64,000 bases of DNA from Mycolicibacterium parafortuitum (GTDB lineage Bacteria > Actinomycetota > Actinomycetes > Mycobacteriales > Mycobacteriaceae): assembly GCF_010725485.1 (NCBI RefSeq), contig NZ_AP022598.1, positions 1,612,001 through 1,676,000 on the forward strand, read 5' to 3'. The position numbers were made by a program, and so were the translations under genes. The notes under the pieces are model-generated. The model worked only from the letters and a program-made list of their open reading frames with translations, did not search any database and was not told the origin of the DNA. Below, piece by piece: positions 7,393 to 16,493 of the stretch. Numbering within the stretch: position 1 is the first letter of the stretch; every line of letters starts with the position of its first letter.

Positions 7393-10319
7393 GCACCACC
7401 GTCGACGAGGACTCCGACTCCCCGGTGGACGAGCCCGCCACCAACCCGATCCCGAAAGCACGGCACCGCGCCGACGGGCGCAGACCGCTGGTGCCGCGGT
7501 TCCTGCGGGCCTTCGCGATCCCGATCATCCTGGCCTGGGTCGCCATCATCGCCGTGCTCAACACCGTGGTGCCGCAGCTCGACGAGGTCGGCAAGATGCG
7601 CGCGGTCTCGATGAGCCCCGCGGATGCGCCGTCGAAGATCGCGACCAAACGCGTCGGCGAGGTGTTCGGCGAGTACACCACGTCGAGTTCGGTGATGATC
7701 GTGCTGGAGGGCGACGAGCCGCTGGGCACCGCGGCGCACGCGTTCTACGACGACATGGTCGCCCGGCTGGCGGCCGACACCGAACACATCGAGCACGTCC
7801 AGGACTTCTGGGGTGACTCGCTGACCACCACCGGTGCGCAGAGCGTCGACAACAAGGCCGCCTACGTGCAGGTCTACATCGCCGGCGAGCAAGGCGAGGC
7901 GCTGGCCAACGAGTCCGTGCAAAGAGTGCGCGAAATAGCCTCGGACGCCTACGCTCCCGCCGGGTTGCACGTGTACGTGACGGGTCCGTCGGCGCTGAGC
8001 GCCGATCAGACCGCCGTCGGCGACGCCAGCATGAAGACCATCGAGGCGGTCACATTCGCGGTGATCATCATCATGCTGCTGATCGTCTACCGGTCGGTGG
8101 TGACGACGGGCATCGTGATGGTGCTGGTGGTCGCCGGGCTGCTGTCCTCCCGCGGCATCGTCGCCGTGCTGGGGTACCACCACGTCTTCGGCCTGACCAC
8201 CTTCGCGATCAACATGCTGGTCACGCTCGCCATCGCCGCGGCAACCGACTACGCGATCTTCCTGATCGGGCGATATCACGAAGCCCGGCGTAAGGGTAAG
8301 GACCGCGAAAGCGCCTACTACGACATGTTTCACGGCACCGCGCATGTGGTGCTGGCATCGGGTCTGACCATCGCAGGCGCCGCCTGTTGCCTGTACTTCA
8401 CCCGATTGCCGTACTTCCAGACCATGGGACTGCCGCTGGCCGTCGGCATGGTGATGGTGATCGCGTCGGCGTTGACGCTCGGCCCGGCGCTGATCTCGGT
8501 GTGCACGCGGTTCGGCAACGTGCTGGAGCCGAAACGGACGGGCCGGTCCCGGCTGTGGCACAAGGTCGGTACCACCACCGTGCGCTGGCCGGGTGCGATC
8601 CTGGTGTGCGCCACGGTCGCCGCGCTGGTCGGCCTGCTGGCGCTGCCCGGCTACCACACCACCTACAACGACCGGATCTACCTGCCCGACAGTGTCCCGG
8701 CCAACGTCGGATACGCCGCGTCAGACCGGCATTTCACGCAGGCCAAGATGAACCCGGACCTGCTGCTGATCGAGACCGATCACGACCTGCGCAATCCGGC
8801 CGACTTCCTGGTGATCGACAAGATCGCCAAAGCCCTTGTCCGCGTGCACGGTATCGCCCAGGTACAGACCATCACCCGCCCGGACGGCAAGCCGATCGAG
8901 CATTCGACGATCCCGTACACGATCGGCCAGAGCGGCACGCTGCAGATCATGAGCAACGACTACACCCAGAACAATCTGGAGAACATGCTCGCCCAGGCCG
9001 ACGATCTTCAGGTCAGCATCGACGCGATGACCGAGATGATGAGCATCCAGCAGGATCTGGCCGCGGTGTCGGCGTCGATGGCCGACAAGATGGCCAACAC
9101 GTCCGACGACATGTCCGAGGTGCGTGATCATCTGGCGGACTTCGACGACATGATGCGCCCGATCCGCAACTACCTGTACTGGGAACCGCACTGCTTCAAC
9201 ATCCCGATCTGCTGGTCGCTGCGGTCGGTGTTCGACGCCCTCGACGGCCTGAACACCATGTCCGACGACTTCCAGGAACTGGTGCCGGAGATGCGCCGGA
9301 TGGCCGAGTTGATGCCGAAGATGGTGGCGGTGATGCCGGCCCAGATCGACTCGATGAAGCACCAGAAGCAGATCCTGTTGAACCAGTACGCTTCTCAGAA
9401 GGCGCAGCAGGACCTCGCGATGTCGCTACAGGAGGACATGACCGCGATGGGCGATGCGTTCGACGCGGCGCTCAACGACGACTCGTTCTACCTGCCGCCG
9501 GAGGCGTTCACCAACGCCGACTTCCTCGACGGCATGGACAACTTCATCTCCCCGGACGGTAAGGCGGTCCGTTTCACGATCACCCATCAGGGCGATCCGC
9601 TGACCCCCGAAGGTATCGCACGGATCGAGCCGCTCAAGGTCGCCGCCGCCGACGCCATCAAGGGCACCCCGTGGGAGGGCTCGGCGATCTATCTGGGCGG
9701 CAGCGCGGCGACCTACGCCGACCTGCAGCAGGGTGCGGACTACGACCTGCTGATCGTCGCGGTCGCAGCGCTGATCCTGATCTTCATCATCATGATGGTG
9801 CTCACCCGGGCCGTTGCCGCGGCCGCCGTGATCGTCGGCACCGTGGTGCTGAGCCTGGCCGCGTCGTTCGGTCTGTCAGTTCTGTTGTGGCAGCACATCG
9901 TCGGCATCCCGTTGCACTGGATGGTGCTGCCGATGTCGGTGATCGTGTTGCTCGCCGTCGGTGCGGACTACAACCTGCTGCTGGTCTCCCGGATGAAGGA
10001 GGAGGTGCATGCCGGTATCAACACCGGCATCCTGCGCTCGATGGTCGGTACCGGCTCGGTGGTGACCGCCGCGGGCCTGGTGTTCGCGTTCACGATGATG
10101 TCGATGGCGGTGAGCAAGCTCGTCATCATCGGTCAGGTGGGCACGACGATCGGGCTGGGTCTGTTGTTCGACACGCTGGTGGTGCGCTCGCTGATGACCC
10201 CGTCGATCGCCTCGCTGCTGGGCCGCTGGTTCTGGTGGCCGCAACGCGTCCGGCCGCGTCCGGTGCCAAGCCCGTGGCCCACGCCGATCGAGCGCGAGCC
10301 GCAGCAGGCTGTGGACTAG
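7389..10319 (+). CDS. MmpL family RND transporter
   Basis: This 976-residue RND-superfamily exporter has two MMPL halves, each with transmembrane bundles. TM1 is at about residue 40, a large periplasmic domain follows, and a second one holds a Met/Asp-rich helical hairpin around residues 540-680 ([22 protein letters not shown]). The proton-relay Asp-Tyr pairs of MmpL proteins are intact at Asp287-Tyr288 ([14 protein letters not shown]) and Asp860-Tyr861 ([15 protein letters not shown]). It should export a lipid or siderophore to the cell envelope. The ATG at 7389 overlaps the mmpS stop. There is no long C-terminal cytosolic domain like that of MmpL3. The cargo is unknown. Confidence 0.95.
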   Translation: MSTTVDEDSDSPVDEPATNPIPKARHRADGRRPLVPRFLRAFAIPIILAWVAIIAVLNTVVPQLDEVGKMRAVSMSPADAPSKIATKRVGEVFGEYTTSSSVMIVLEGDEPLGTAAHAFYDDMVARLAADTEHIEHVQDFWGDSLTTTGAQSVDNKAAYVQVYIAGEQGEALANESVQRVREIASDAYAPAGLHVYVTGPSALSADQTAVGDASMKTIEAVTFAVIIIMLLIVYRSVVTTGIVMVLVVAGLLSSRGIVAVLGYHHVFGLTTFAINMLVTLAIAAATDYAIFLIGRYHEARRKGKDRESAYYDMFHGTAHVVLASGLTIAGAACCLYFTRLPYFQTMGLPLAVGMVMVIASALTLGPALISVCTRFGNVLEPKRTGRSRLWHKVGTTTVRWPGAILVCATVAALVGLLALPGYHTTYNDRIYLPDSVPANVGYAASDRHFTQAKMNPDLLLIETDHDLRNPADFLVIDKIAKALVRVHGIAQVQTITRPDGKPIEHSTIPYTIGQSGTLQIMSNDYTQNNLENMLAQADDLQVSIDAMTEMMSIQQDLAAVSASMADKMANTSDDMSEVRDHLADFDDMMRPIRNYLYWEPHCFNIPICWSLRSVFDALDGLNTMSDDFQELVPEMRRMAELMPKMVAVMPAQIDSMKHQKQILLNQYASQKAQQDLAMSLQEDMTAMGDAFDAALNDDSFYLPPEAFTNADFLDGMDNFISPDGKAVRFTITHQGDPLTPEGIARIEPLKVAAADAIKGTPWEGSAIYLGGSAATYADLQQGADYDLLIVAVAALILIFIIMMVLTRAVAAAAVIVGTVVLSLAASFGLSVLLWQHIVGIPLHWMVLPMSVIVLLAVGADYNLLLVSRMKEEVHAGINTGILRSMVGTGSVVTAAGLVFAFTMMSMAVSKLVIIGQVGTTIGLGLLFDTLVVRSLMTPSIASLLGRWFWWPQRVRPRPVPSPWPTPIEREPQQAVD

Positions 10320-10333
10320 CGGCGATGGTCAGG

Positions 10334-10402
10334 TTCGGCGCGCCGAATCTGCAGTTGTGCGCGACGAATCGCCGAATTCTGGCTACCTTCTTCAGATTCG
10401 GC
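10334..10402. terminator. Inverted repeats between convergent mmpL and cotH, possible bidirectional terminator
   Basis: The 82-bp gap between the two converging genes holds a perfect 14-bp palindrome TTCGGCGCGCCGAA (10334-10347). It also holds a 10-bp inverted repeat, GCCGAATCTG (10343-10352) against CAGATTCGGC (10393-10402). The right arm abuts the CotH stop. There is no T-tract, as is common in mycobacterial terminators. Confidence 0.4.
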
Positions 10403-11850
10403 TAGCTTTCGCGGAGTTCGGCCAGTGCCTCGGTGCGCTGGTCGATCCAGCTGTGCATCGCGGCGACCTTGTCCGCGAGCTCGGTTGCGCTGAGCCCGTC
10501 GGTGACCGGCACGGTGGCCGCGATCTCGTCGAGCAGCGCGTGCGCGCGCCCGTCCGCGTACATCTGGTCGTAGAGCTGCCAGTACGCGTCGTGATAGAGC
10601 TGGGTGAACTGCTCCGACGCCAGGAACCGGTCCTTGAGCGGATTGCCGAATTGGGGCCCCTTGCTGCCGAACATGCCAGACGGCGGTGCCGGCATCCCGG
10701 GCGGGGGCGGAGGCAGCCGCACGGCGTCATCGGGCCCGATGGTGGCCTCGCCGGTCATCGCCAGGTTCAGATCCCACGAGATCACGGACAGTTTCCGGGT
10801 TTTCAGGTCGAACCAGAGGTAGTAGTTCTGGCCGGGGCCCGCCATATCGTCGGCGTTGACCAGGAGATTCTGGGTGGCCACGTACCGTGCGAACGATTCG
10901 ACGTCCACCCAGTCGGCCAGATGTGCGTCGAACTCCTCGGTGTCGGCGCGGTCGAGCCACTGCAGAAAGCTGATCACCGGCGCGAGGCTGCCGTTGTCAG
11001 ACGAGTTGAGCTGCTTGAACTTTTCGGCGTATGCGGACTGGTCGGTGCCGGCGAACTCCATAGCCGAACTGGCGTCGGCCTTGTACAGGTAGCCGTCCGA
11101 GTCGAACAGGCTCTGCGCGTATCCCTCGTCGGGATGCTCGAGAAGAAGCCGTGTGGTGGTCTGCCCGTTGATCGTGTACGTCGCATACCCGTATCGCTGG
11201 GTGGGCTGGTCCGTGGCCGCCGTCAGCGACAGCGCCAGCGCTTCGTTGAGCACCGGGGTGCCCGGCCGCACCGACAGTTCCGTCATGCCCTGATAGCCGC
11301 GCCCGTCGACGTTCTCGTCGAAACTGATCAACAACGGCAGGGTGGTGGGGTTGTCGGCGTCGGCGGCGCCGACCCCGCCCATGAACTGACTGAACGACGG
11401 AGCGCCGGGGCCGGGCGCACCGGGCTTGCCGGGCGGGAAGTCCCCGCGCAGCGCCATCAGGGTGGAATTGCCCTTCAGTCGTACCGCCGCGTTGGGGATG
11501 GCCGTACCGTCGATGACGAGGTCGGCGTTCACCCACTTCTTGGCGCCGTCCTTCTCGTACGCCGAGATCATGTCCGCGTACTCGGCGGGCGAGATGCCGA
11601 CCGAGACCGTGTGCGCGACAGTCGAATCGAACAGATCGACGGTGCCGGCGATGTTGTCGGTGATCGCGGAGGTCACCACCGCGATGTCGCCGGTGATGTA
11701 CGGCCGGATCATGGTCTGCCCGAACGCTGCCGTCAAGCCCACCGCGCCGGCCACCAGCACCGCGAGCAGCTTCCAGTGCTGCCGGAGCCGGACCGGAACA
11801 CGGTGTGCCAGGCGTCGTCTCGGCGGCGGCGGTGCTGCCGGGCCCGGCAT
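10402..11850 (-). CDS. CotH kinase family protein, membrane-anchored
   Basis: This 482-residue protein has an N-terminal basic, proline-rich tail, one transmembrane helix at about residues 28-43, and a CotH domain. CotH marks visible are VRLKGNSTL near residue 150, GYATYTINGQTTTRLLLEHPDE, the catalytic-loop-like NLLVNADDMAGPGQNYYLW, and ISWDLNLAM. CotH proteins are atypical protein kinases; Bacillus CotH phosphorylates spore-coat proteins. Here the domain should face outside the membrane. Two Pro/Gly-rich insertions flank the core (PPGKPGAPGPG and PPPPPGMPAPP). It is the last gene of a VTC-DUF4956-CotH operon, with its ATG overlapping the DUF4956 stop by 1 nt. The frame is open further upstream, but the overlap fixes the start. 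Confidence 0.88.
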   Translation of the reverse strand: MPGPAAPPPPRRRLAHRVPVRLRQHWKLLAVLVAGAVGLTAAFGQTMIRPYITGDIAVVTSAITDNIAGTVDLFDSTVAHTVSVGISPAEYADMISAYEKDGAKKWVNADLVIDGTAIPNAAVRLKGNSTLMALRGDFPPGKPGAPGPGAPSFSQFMGGVGAADADNPTTLPLLISFDENVDGRGYQGMTELSVRPGTPVLNEALALSLTAATDQPTQRYGYATYTINGQTTTRLLLEHPDEGYAQSLFDSDGYLYKADASSAMEFAGTDQSAYAEKFKQLNSSDNGSLAPVISFLQWLDRADTEEFDAHLADWVDVESFARYVATQNLLVNADDMAGPGQNYYLWFDLKTRKLSVISWDLNLAMTGEATIGPDDAVRLPPPPPGMPAPPSGMFGSKGPQFGNPLKDRFLASEQFTQLYHDAYWQLYDQMYADGRAHALLDEIAATVPVTDGLSATELADKVAAMHSWIDQRTEALAELRES

Positions 11851-12527
11851 CAGATGTCGGTCTGGTCGTATCCGGTCAGCACGGTGACCCGCTGCCCGGA
11901 GTTCACCGCGCTGAGCGCCGAGATCAGCTCGCCGGCCTTTCGGCCCTTCTTCAACCGCGCGGTGTAGTACAGCTCGGTCAGTGCGCCGGATCGGGCGGAT
12001 TCGGTGGAGACCAGCTCGAACTCGCTGCAATGTGCGATCAGGACGTCCTCGACACGGGCGGTGTACTCCGGCTCCGGCGGCACCTGCACCTTGACCACCT
12101 GGCGCTGCACGTCGAGCTTGAACCAGTTGAAGCGGTACATGATCACCAGCACCAGGCAGATCACCACGGTCGCTGCGACGGCCAGCACGTAGAAGCGGGT
12201 GCCGGTCGTCATCCCGATCGCCATGGCCAGGAAGATGAAGCCGACGTCGCGCGTCTCCTTGATGGCGTTGCGGAAGCGGATCACCGACAGGGCGCCGACG
12301 AGGGCGAACGCACGCGCGATGTTCGAGCCGACGACGAGCATGATCACCGAGATCACCATGCAGACCATCACGAGGGTCTGGACGTAGGACTGGCTGTAGG
12401 AGACGTTCTTGTGGGTGTAGCGGTAGACCCAGCCGATGATCGTGGCCAGCACGAATGACAGTGCCAGCGAGGCGATCACGTCGAACACCGTGAAGGTACC
12501 GCTGAGGTCTTGCAGGTTGATGGTCAT
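11850..12527 (-). CDS. DUF4956 integral membrane protein
   Basis: This 225-residue protein has about four transmembrane segments (roughly residues 15-35, 51-69, 95-110 and 112-132). Between them lies a conserved polar loop, ARAFALVGALSVIRFRNAIKETRD, typical of DUF4956. A cytosolic C-terminal domain of about 90 residues follows (VKVQVPPEPEYTARVEDVL), resembling the small ferredoxin-like fold found after such membrane domains. The family is repeatedly found beside VTC-type polyphosphate polymerases and CotH kinases, as here. A role as the membrane channel or partner of the polymerase is inference. The ATG at 12527 is 49 nt after the VTC stop. Confidence 0.85.
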   Translation of the reverse strand: MTINLQDLSGTFTVFDVIASLALSFVLATIIGWVYRYTHKNVSYSQSYVQTLVMVCMVISVIMLVVGSNIARAFALVGALSVIRFRNAIKETRDVGFIFLAMAIGMTTGTRFYVLAVAATVVICLVLVIMYRFNWFKLDVQRQVVKVQVPPEPEYTARVEDVLIAHCSEFELVSTESARSGALTELYYTARLKKGRKAGELISALSAVNSGQRVTVLTGYDQTDI

Positions 12528-12576
12528 TCTCGATCTTTCGGGGATATCGCGTGAGCGGGCTGAATCAGGAAGGAAC

Positions 12577-13452
12577 TCAGGGGAGAACGGCGACGGGCTC
12601 GTGGTCGGCGAGTTCGGGGGCGCCGTAGCGGGAGCGCGGCGCGAGCTCGAACGCCTGAACCGACTGGCAGTACTTGGAGATCCGGACCACCGACATATCG
12701 CTGCGCGCCGTGAGATCGGTGACCCAGTAGGGCACCCGCTCGTTGGCCTTGATCTCCACGATCGCCAGGTGCGGCGGGATGATGAACCGGTTCTGGGCGC
12801 CGGAGACGAATCCGAAGTCGCGGTCGCGGCCGTGCACCTTGTGGTCGATCGTCACGCGCAGGCCGAGGTCGGCGTCGCGGCCGACGAACGCCTCCCGGAG
12901 GTAGCCGGTGGTGACGATCGGGCGCAGATCCAGGTTGCCTACCAACGTGGTGACCTCGTCGACGAACGGGCGTTCGGCCGGTGCGTGGGTGACCGGCTCT
13001 CGGTGGTCGAGCCACCGGCGAGCGGGGCCGTACGGCATGGCCAGGCGGCGTTTCTGGGTGACCCGGTTCACCCGCTGCTTGATCTCGACCTGGACCGGCG
13101 TGTCGTCGGTGCACTCGGAAGGGTTGCCGTACAGACGCATCCGCAGTTTGCGGCGGAAGCGCAGGCCCTCGATCTTCTCCCAGTAGAAGCGCAGATCGGG
13201 GGTGTCGTAGTACAGCGAGGTCACCGGGTAGCCGCCGTGCGGCGAGTACGGATCCGAGTCCATGTGGCCAGTGAGTTCGTCGCGCAGCGCCGGTACCTTG
13301 GCCTCGTCGAGCAGGTATTTGATCTCGTAGCGGTTGAACGCGTGGAGCCGGCTCGCAGTCTGCTGGTATCCCGTGGGCCGGGTCGGAACATCTTCGGGTG
13401 CGTCGTGCGCGGTATCCGCGGGTCCCCGCCTGAACCTGTCGAATACGCCCAT
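12577..13452 (-). CDS. VTC-domain polyphosphate polymerase
   Basis: This 291-residue protein is a stand-alone VTC domain (triphosphate-tunnel fold) without SPX or membrane segments. It shows the entry motif NRYEIKYLL (residues 40-48), SLYYDTPDLRFY, the basic strand RKLRMRLYG (101-109), the acidic/basic VEIKQR (122-127) with VTQKRR, and a late strand IVEIKAN (231-237). These are the tunnel-lining Arg, Lys and Glu that bind polyphosphate and metal in VTC4. It should make polyphosphate from ATP on the cytosolic side. The ATG at 13452 follows AAAGGGGG. It is the first gene of the operon. Mycobacteria normally use PPK1, so this is an additional route. Confidence 0.88.
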   Translation of the reverse strand: MGVFDRFRRGPADTAHDAPEDVPTRPTGYQQTASRLHAFNRYEIKYLLDEAKVPALRDELTGHMDSDPYSPHGGYPVTSLYYDTPDLRFYWEKIEGLRFRRKLRMRLYGNPSECTDDTPVQVEIKQRVNRVTQKRRLAMPYGPARRWLDHREPVTHAPAERPFVDEVTTLVGNLDLRPIVTTGYLREAFVGRDADLGLRVTIDHKVHGRDRDFGFVSGAQNRFIIPPHLAIVEIKANERVPYWVTDLTARSDMSVVRISKYCQSVQAFELAPRSRYGAPELADHEPVAVLP

Positions 13453-13600
13453 GTGGAGACCCGTCCCCCTTTCGTCGCCGCCGCTGATCGTTACCCAAGC
13501 TAAGCATCCGAAGCTATGTGCCGGCTGTGAGGGGGGTGTGCGTGTGAGCGGTTTCTTGTGCAGGGACAAGCTATGGCGGAGGACACATTTCGCGGTCAGG

Positions 13601-15466
13601 TCACGGGGTGACGGTGATTTTGAAGATCAGTGTGCTGAGCGCGCCGAAGGCGCCGTGCCCACCGAGGTAGAGGCGTTTGGTGTCGTAGCCGGCGACGTCT
13701 TTCATGGTCTCGGCGCCGAAGCGGGCCGTGGTGGCGGTCCCGGTGACGGTGACGTCGGCGCCCAGCAGCGCGTGGCGGATCCCGGCCCGCTCGTCCCCGG
13801 CGGCGGTGGCGACGACTTCCCCGATGGTGCGGTGATGCCCGGTGGCAGGCACCGCCGCGCAGGCGACGCCGTACTCAGCGAGATACCGGTGCAGGTCGGC
13901 GATGGTGGTGTCGGCGCCGACGGCCAGGCTGAGGTTGCCGAGGTTGACCGTGATGTCGGTGTTGTGGCCGGTGGTCAACGCCGCGTCGGGATCCGGGTGC
14001 AGGCCGCCGGTCAGTGCGGCGTGTACGGCGGCCCCGAACACCGACGTGTCCGGTTCTTCGGGGCCGGGGTCGGGCAGCATCACGCCGGGGTTGAGGATCC
14101 CGGCCGGGTCGAACGCTGTCTTGATGGCGCGTTGCGCGGCGATCTCGACCGGGGTGAAACGCTGGGTCATGAACGCGATCTTCTCGGTCCCGACACCGTG
14201 TTCACCGGTGATGGTGCCGCCCAAGGCCAGCGCGGCGGCGATGATCTCGTTGTTCGCCGCTTCCAGCGCCGAGGCGGCCAACGGGTTGTCCTTGTCGTAG
14301 AACGTCGTCGGGTGCAGATCGCCGTCGCCGGCGTGCCCGCACACCGCGATGAACAACAGCCCGTCGGCGTGCCGCGCCGCGGTGGCCTGGATCGCTTCCT
14401 GCATCTCGGGGATCCGGTCGCGGGGCACGGTGACGTCACCGATGAAGAAACCCTTGCCGCTGGCCACCACCGAGTCCGGGGCGTGCAGGCGCCCGTACCA
14501 CAGCGCGGCGCGGTCGGTCTCGTCCTCGGCGATGCGCACCTCGGTGGCCCGGGCCCGCAACACCTGTTCCACGATCGCCTGATCGCGAGCCACCTCCTCG
14601 GCGTTGCCGTCGACATCGATGAGCACGATGGAGTCGGCGTCGAGCGGATAGCCGGTGTCGTAGAACTGCTGCAACCCGGCGATACCGGCACGGTCGAGCC
14701 ACTCCACCGCCGAGGGCACCACCCCGGTGGCGATGATCTCGGCGATCGTGTCGGCCGCGCATCGCGCGGTCGCGAACGCCCCCATCAGGCTGTGGGTGAC
14801 CGGCGCGATCGGGCGCAACGCGACCGTGGCCGCGGTGACGACGCCCAGGGTGCCCTCGGAGCCGATGATCACCCCGAGCAGGTCCGGGCCGTCATCCTCA
14901 GCGCCCACGGTGACGGTCTGGCCGCTGGGCAGGGCGACCTCGACGGACAGGATGTGGTTGTAGGTCACGCCGTACTTCAACGCGTGCGGACCGCCGGCGT
15001 TTTCGATGATGTTGCCGCCCACGGTGGCCAGATGCGCCGACACCGGATCAGGGGAGAAACACAACCCGTACGGCGCCAACGCCTCTTGTAAATCGGAGTT
15101 CACCACCCCCGGCTCGACCCGGGCACACCGGTGTTCGGGATCGATGTCGAGAATGTGGTCCAGCCCCGACAAATCCAGCAACACCCGGCTCGCCGACGGC
15201 ATCATCCCACCACTGCAGTTAGACGCCCCACCCCGGGGAACCACCGCCACCCCGAACCGCGACGCCAATCCCAGAATCGGTGCCACCTCGTCGCGCGAGT
15301 GCGGCCGCACCATCAACTCCGCCACCCCACCCACACCCCAGAAATCATGCCCACGGTCGGTGAGAACTGCGCTGTCGGTGACGATCTCGGCGTATTCGGC
15401 GACCGCCGACGCGAACCGCTCGGTGACGGGGGCGGTTTCGGTGACGGGGGCAGTGTGGGAAGTCAT
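13601..15466 (-). CDS. FAD-linked oxidase, GlcD-GlcE-like fusion (glycolate/lactate dehydrogenase type)
   Basis: This protein has 621 residues. The first 460 or so match GlcD-type FAD-binding-4 dehydrogenases: VVPRGGASNCSGG for the FAD pyrophosphate loop, VGGNIIENAGGPHALKYG, IGSEGTLGVVT, and the active-site CGHAGDGDLHP. It then ends the GlcD module with ILNPGVMLP and continues with about 150 residues resembling part of GlcE. That part has a second small FAD-loop-like segment and MKDVAGYDTKRLYLGGHGAFGAL, which parallels the GlcE VKNVAGYD motif. No GlcF iron-sulfur subunit is adjacent. The likely role is 2-hydroxyacid oxidation. The ATG at 15466 follows AAGGAG by 8 nt, so longer upstream starts are unlikely. 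Confidence 0.85.
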   Translation of the reverse strand: MTSHTAPVTETAPVTERFASAVAEYAEIVTDSAVLTDRGHDFWGVGGVAELMVRPHSRDEVAPILGLASRFGVAVVPRGGASNCSGGMMPSASRVLLDLSGLDHILDIDPEHRCARVEPGVVNSDLQEALAPYGLCFSPDPVSAHLATVGGNIIENAGGPHALKYGVTYNHILSVEVALPSGQTVTVGAEDDGPDLLGVIIGSEGTLGVVTAATVALRPIAPVTHSLMGAFATARCAADTIAEIIATGVVPSAVEWLDRAGIAGLQQFYDTGYPLDADSIVLIDVDGNAEEVARDQAIVEQVLRARATEVRIAEDETDRAALWYGRLHAPDSVVASGKGFFIGDVTVPRDRIPEMQEAIQATAARHADGLLFIAVCGHAGDGDLHPTTFYDKDNPLAASALEAANNEIIAAALALGGTITGEHGVGTEKIAFMTQRFTPVEIAAQRAIKTAFDPAGILNPGVMLPDPGPEEPDTSVFGAAVHAALTGGLHPDPDAALTTGHNTDITVNLGNLSLAVGADTTIADLHRYLAEYGVACAAVPATGHHRTIGEVVATAAGDERAGIRHALLGADVTVTGTATTARFGAETMKDVAGYDTKRLYLGGHGAFGALSTLIFKITVTP

Positions 15467-15619
15467 GTCGACCACTCCTTCGGGCTGGCGAGGTATCTTG
15501 CGGGACATCTGTTGTGAAGTACCTTCGCCGTGCGAGGGGGCGATGTCTGCGATGCTGCCCGCCAACATGGGGGACAGCTACCTGGCGAGCGGCATGGGTG
15601 CCAGCCGGAACTCTCTACT

Positions 15620-15829
15620 GTGGAAAGGGTGTTGCTCTTCTTCGGGTACGGCACCAAGCACAAACATCTCGGCGCGGGCCAGGTGAGAACCTGCCCTCGA
15701 TGTCACAACACCACGCAGTGGAACCGGATGCGGGAGTTCAAGCAACTGAGCGTGTTCTTCGTCCCGGTCGCACGGTGGGGTCGCCGGCAGTTCGAGGTGT
15801 GCGGAATCTGCGGCACCGCGGTCGCTTAG
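15620..15829 (+). CDS. Small zinc-ribbon protein
   Basis: This protein of about 69 residues has two CxxC knuckles, TCPRCHNTTQW and VCGICG, separated by about 35 residues, so it should bind one zinc. Between them is a hydrophobic LSVFFVPVARWGRR, which may touch the membrane. Proteins of this pattern (LLFFGYGTKHKHLG at the N-terminus) recur in actinobacteria without known function. The start is uncertain: GTG at 15620 is used here, GTG at 15629 and TTG at 15632 are possible. An ATG at 15530 would extend it into the divergent promoter. It is 13 nt upstream of the heme oxygenase gene and probably co-transcribed. Confidence 0.75.
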   Translation: MERVLLFFGYGTKHKHLGAGQVRTCPRCHNTTQWNRMREFKQLSVFFVPVARWGRRQFEVCGICGTAVA

Positions 15830-15842
15830 CTAGGCTTGCGCC

Positions 15843-16493
15843 ATGCGACCCAGCACCGCCGAGGCTCTGCGGCCGCTGTCCGTCGCGATCCGGGAAGGCT
15901 CCGCGGCCGAGCACGAAGCCGCCGAGCAATCGCCGTTCGTGACCGAGTTGCTCGCCGGCCGCGTCGATGCGCGCGGCTACACCGCATACCTGCTTCGACT
16001 GCGGGTGGTCTACCAGGCTCTCGGAGACGCGATCCGGACACATCGCGACGATCCGCTGGTCGCCGCCGTCTACGACCCGCGGCTGGAGCGCGTGCCGGCG
16101 ATCGACGCGGATCTACGCCACTGGGCGTCCGGTGCCGATCACCACGTCGATTCGCCCGCCGCACAGCGGTATCGGGGGAGGATCGATGGATCCTGTTGGG
16201 GCGGCGCGCTACTCGCGCACCACTACACCCGCTACCTCGGTGACCTGTCCGGCGGCCAGGCGATGGGCCGAATCCTGGACCGCGAGTTCGAGCTCGGCGG
16301 TGAGGGTCTGGCGTTCTACCGCTTCCCGGTGCGCGTCAAGCCGTACAAGGACGACTACCGCGACCGGCTGGACCGGCTCGGTCTGGACGCCGGCGAGACC
16401 GACCGCGTGGTCGCCGAGGTGAAGACGGCCTTCGCCTTGAACCAGGCGGTGTTCGACGAGCTGGGCGCGGCGCTGCCGGATTACCGGCGCTGA
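15843..16493 (+). CDS. Heme oxygenase (biliverdin-producing type)
   Basis: This 216-residue protein is a canonical HO-fold heme oxygenase. The proximal heme ligand is His24 in AAEHEAAEQSPF. The distal helix carries YLGDLSGGQAMGRIL, which positions heme through its Gly residues. It should cleave heme to biliverdin, CO and iron in the cytosol. This canonical family differs from the MhuD/IsdG type used by M. tuberculosis for host heme. The 3' end overlaps a convergent membrane-protein gene by 13 nt. No ferredoxin reductase or heme importer is adjacent. Confidence 0.94.
   Translation: MRPSTAEALRPLSVAIREGSAAEHEAAEQSPFVTELLAGRVDARGYTAYLLRLRVVYQALGDAIRTHRDDPLVAAVYDPRLERVPAIDADLRHWASGADHHVDSPAAQRYRGRIDGSCWGGALLAHHYTRYLGDLSGGQAMGRILDREFELGGEGLAFYRFPVRVKPYKDDYRDRLDRLGLDAGETDRVVAEVKTAFALNQAVFDELGAALPDYRR

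Noticed and set aside
13334..15091. 585-codon open frame on the plus strand
   Set aside because: Antisense to the GlcD-GlcE fusion, whose FAD motifs are clear.
15467..15545. AGGTATCTT...AAGTACCT imperfect inverted repeat before the FAD oxidase
   Set aside because: Arms match imperfectly with an unpaired base and a long spacer; too weak to call an operator.
15530..15619. ATG extending the zinc-ribbon protein by 30 residues
   Set aside because: It would overlap the promoter region of the divergent FAD oxidase, and the added residues do not resemble the family N-terminus.
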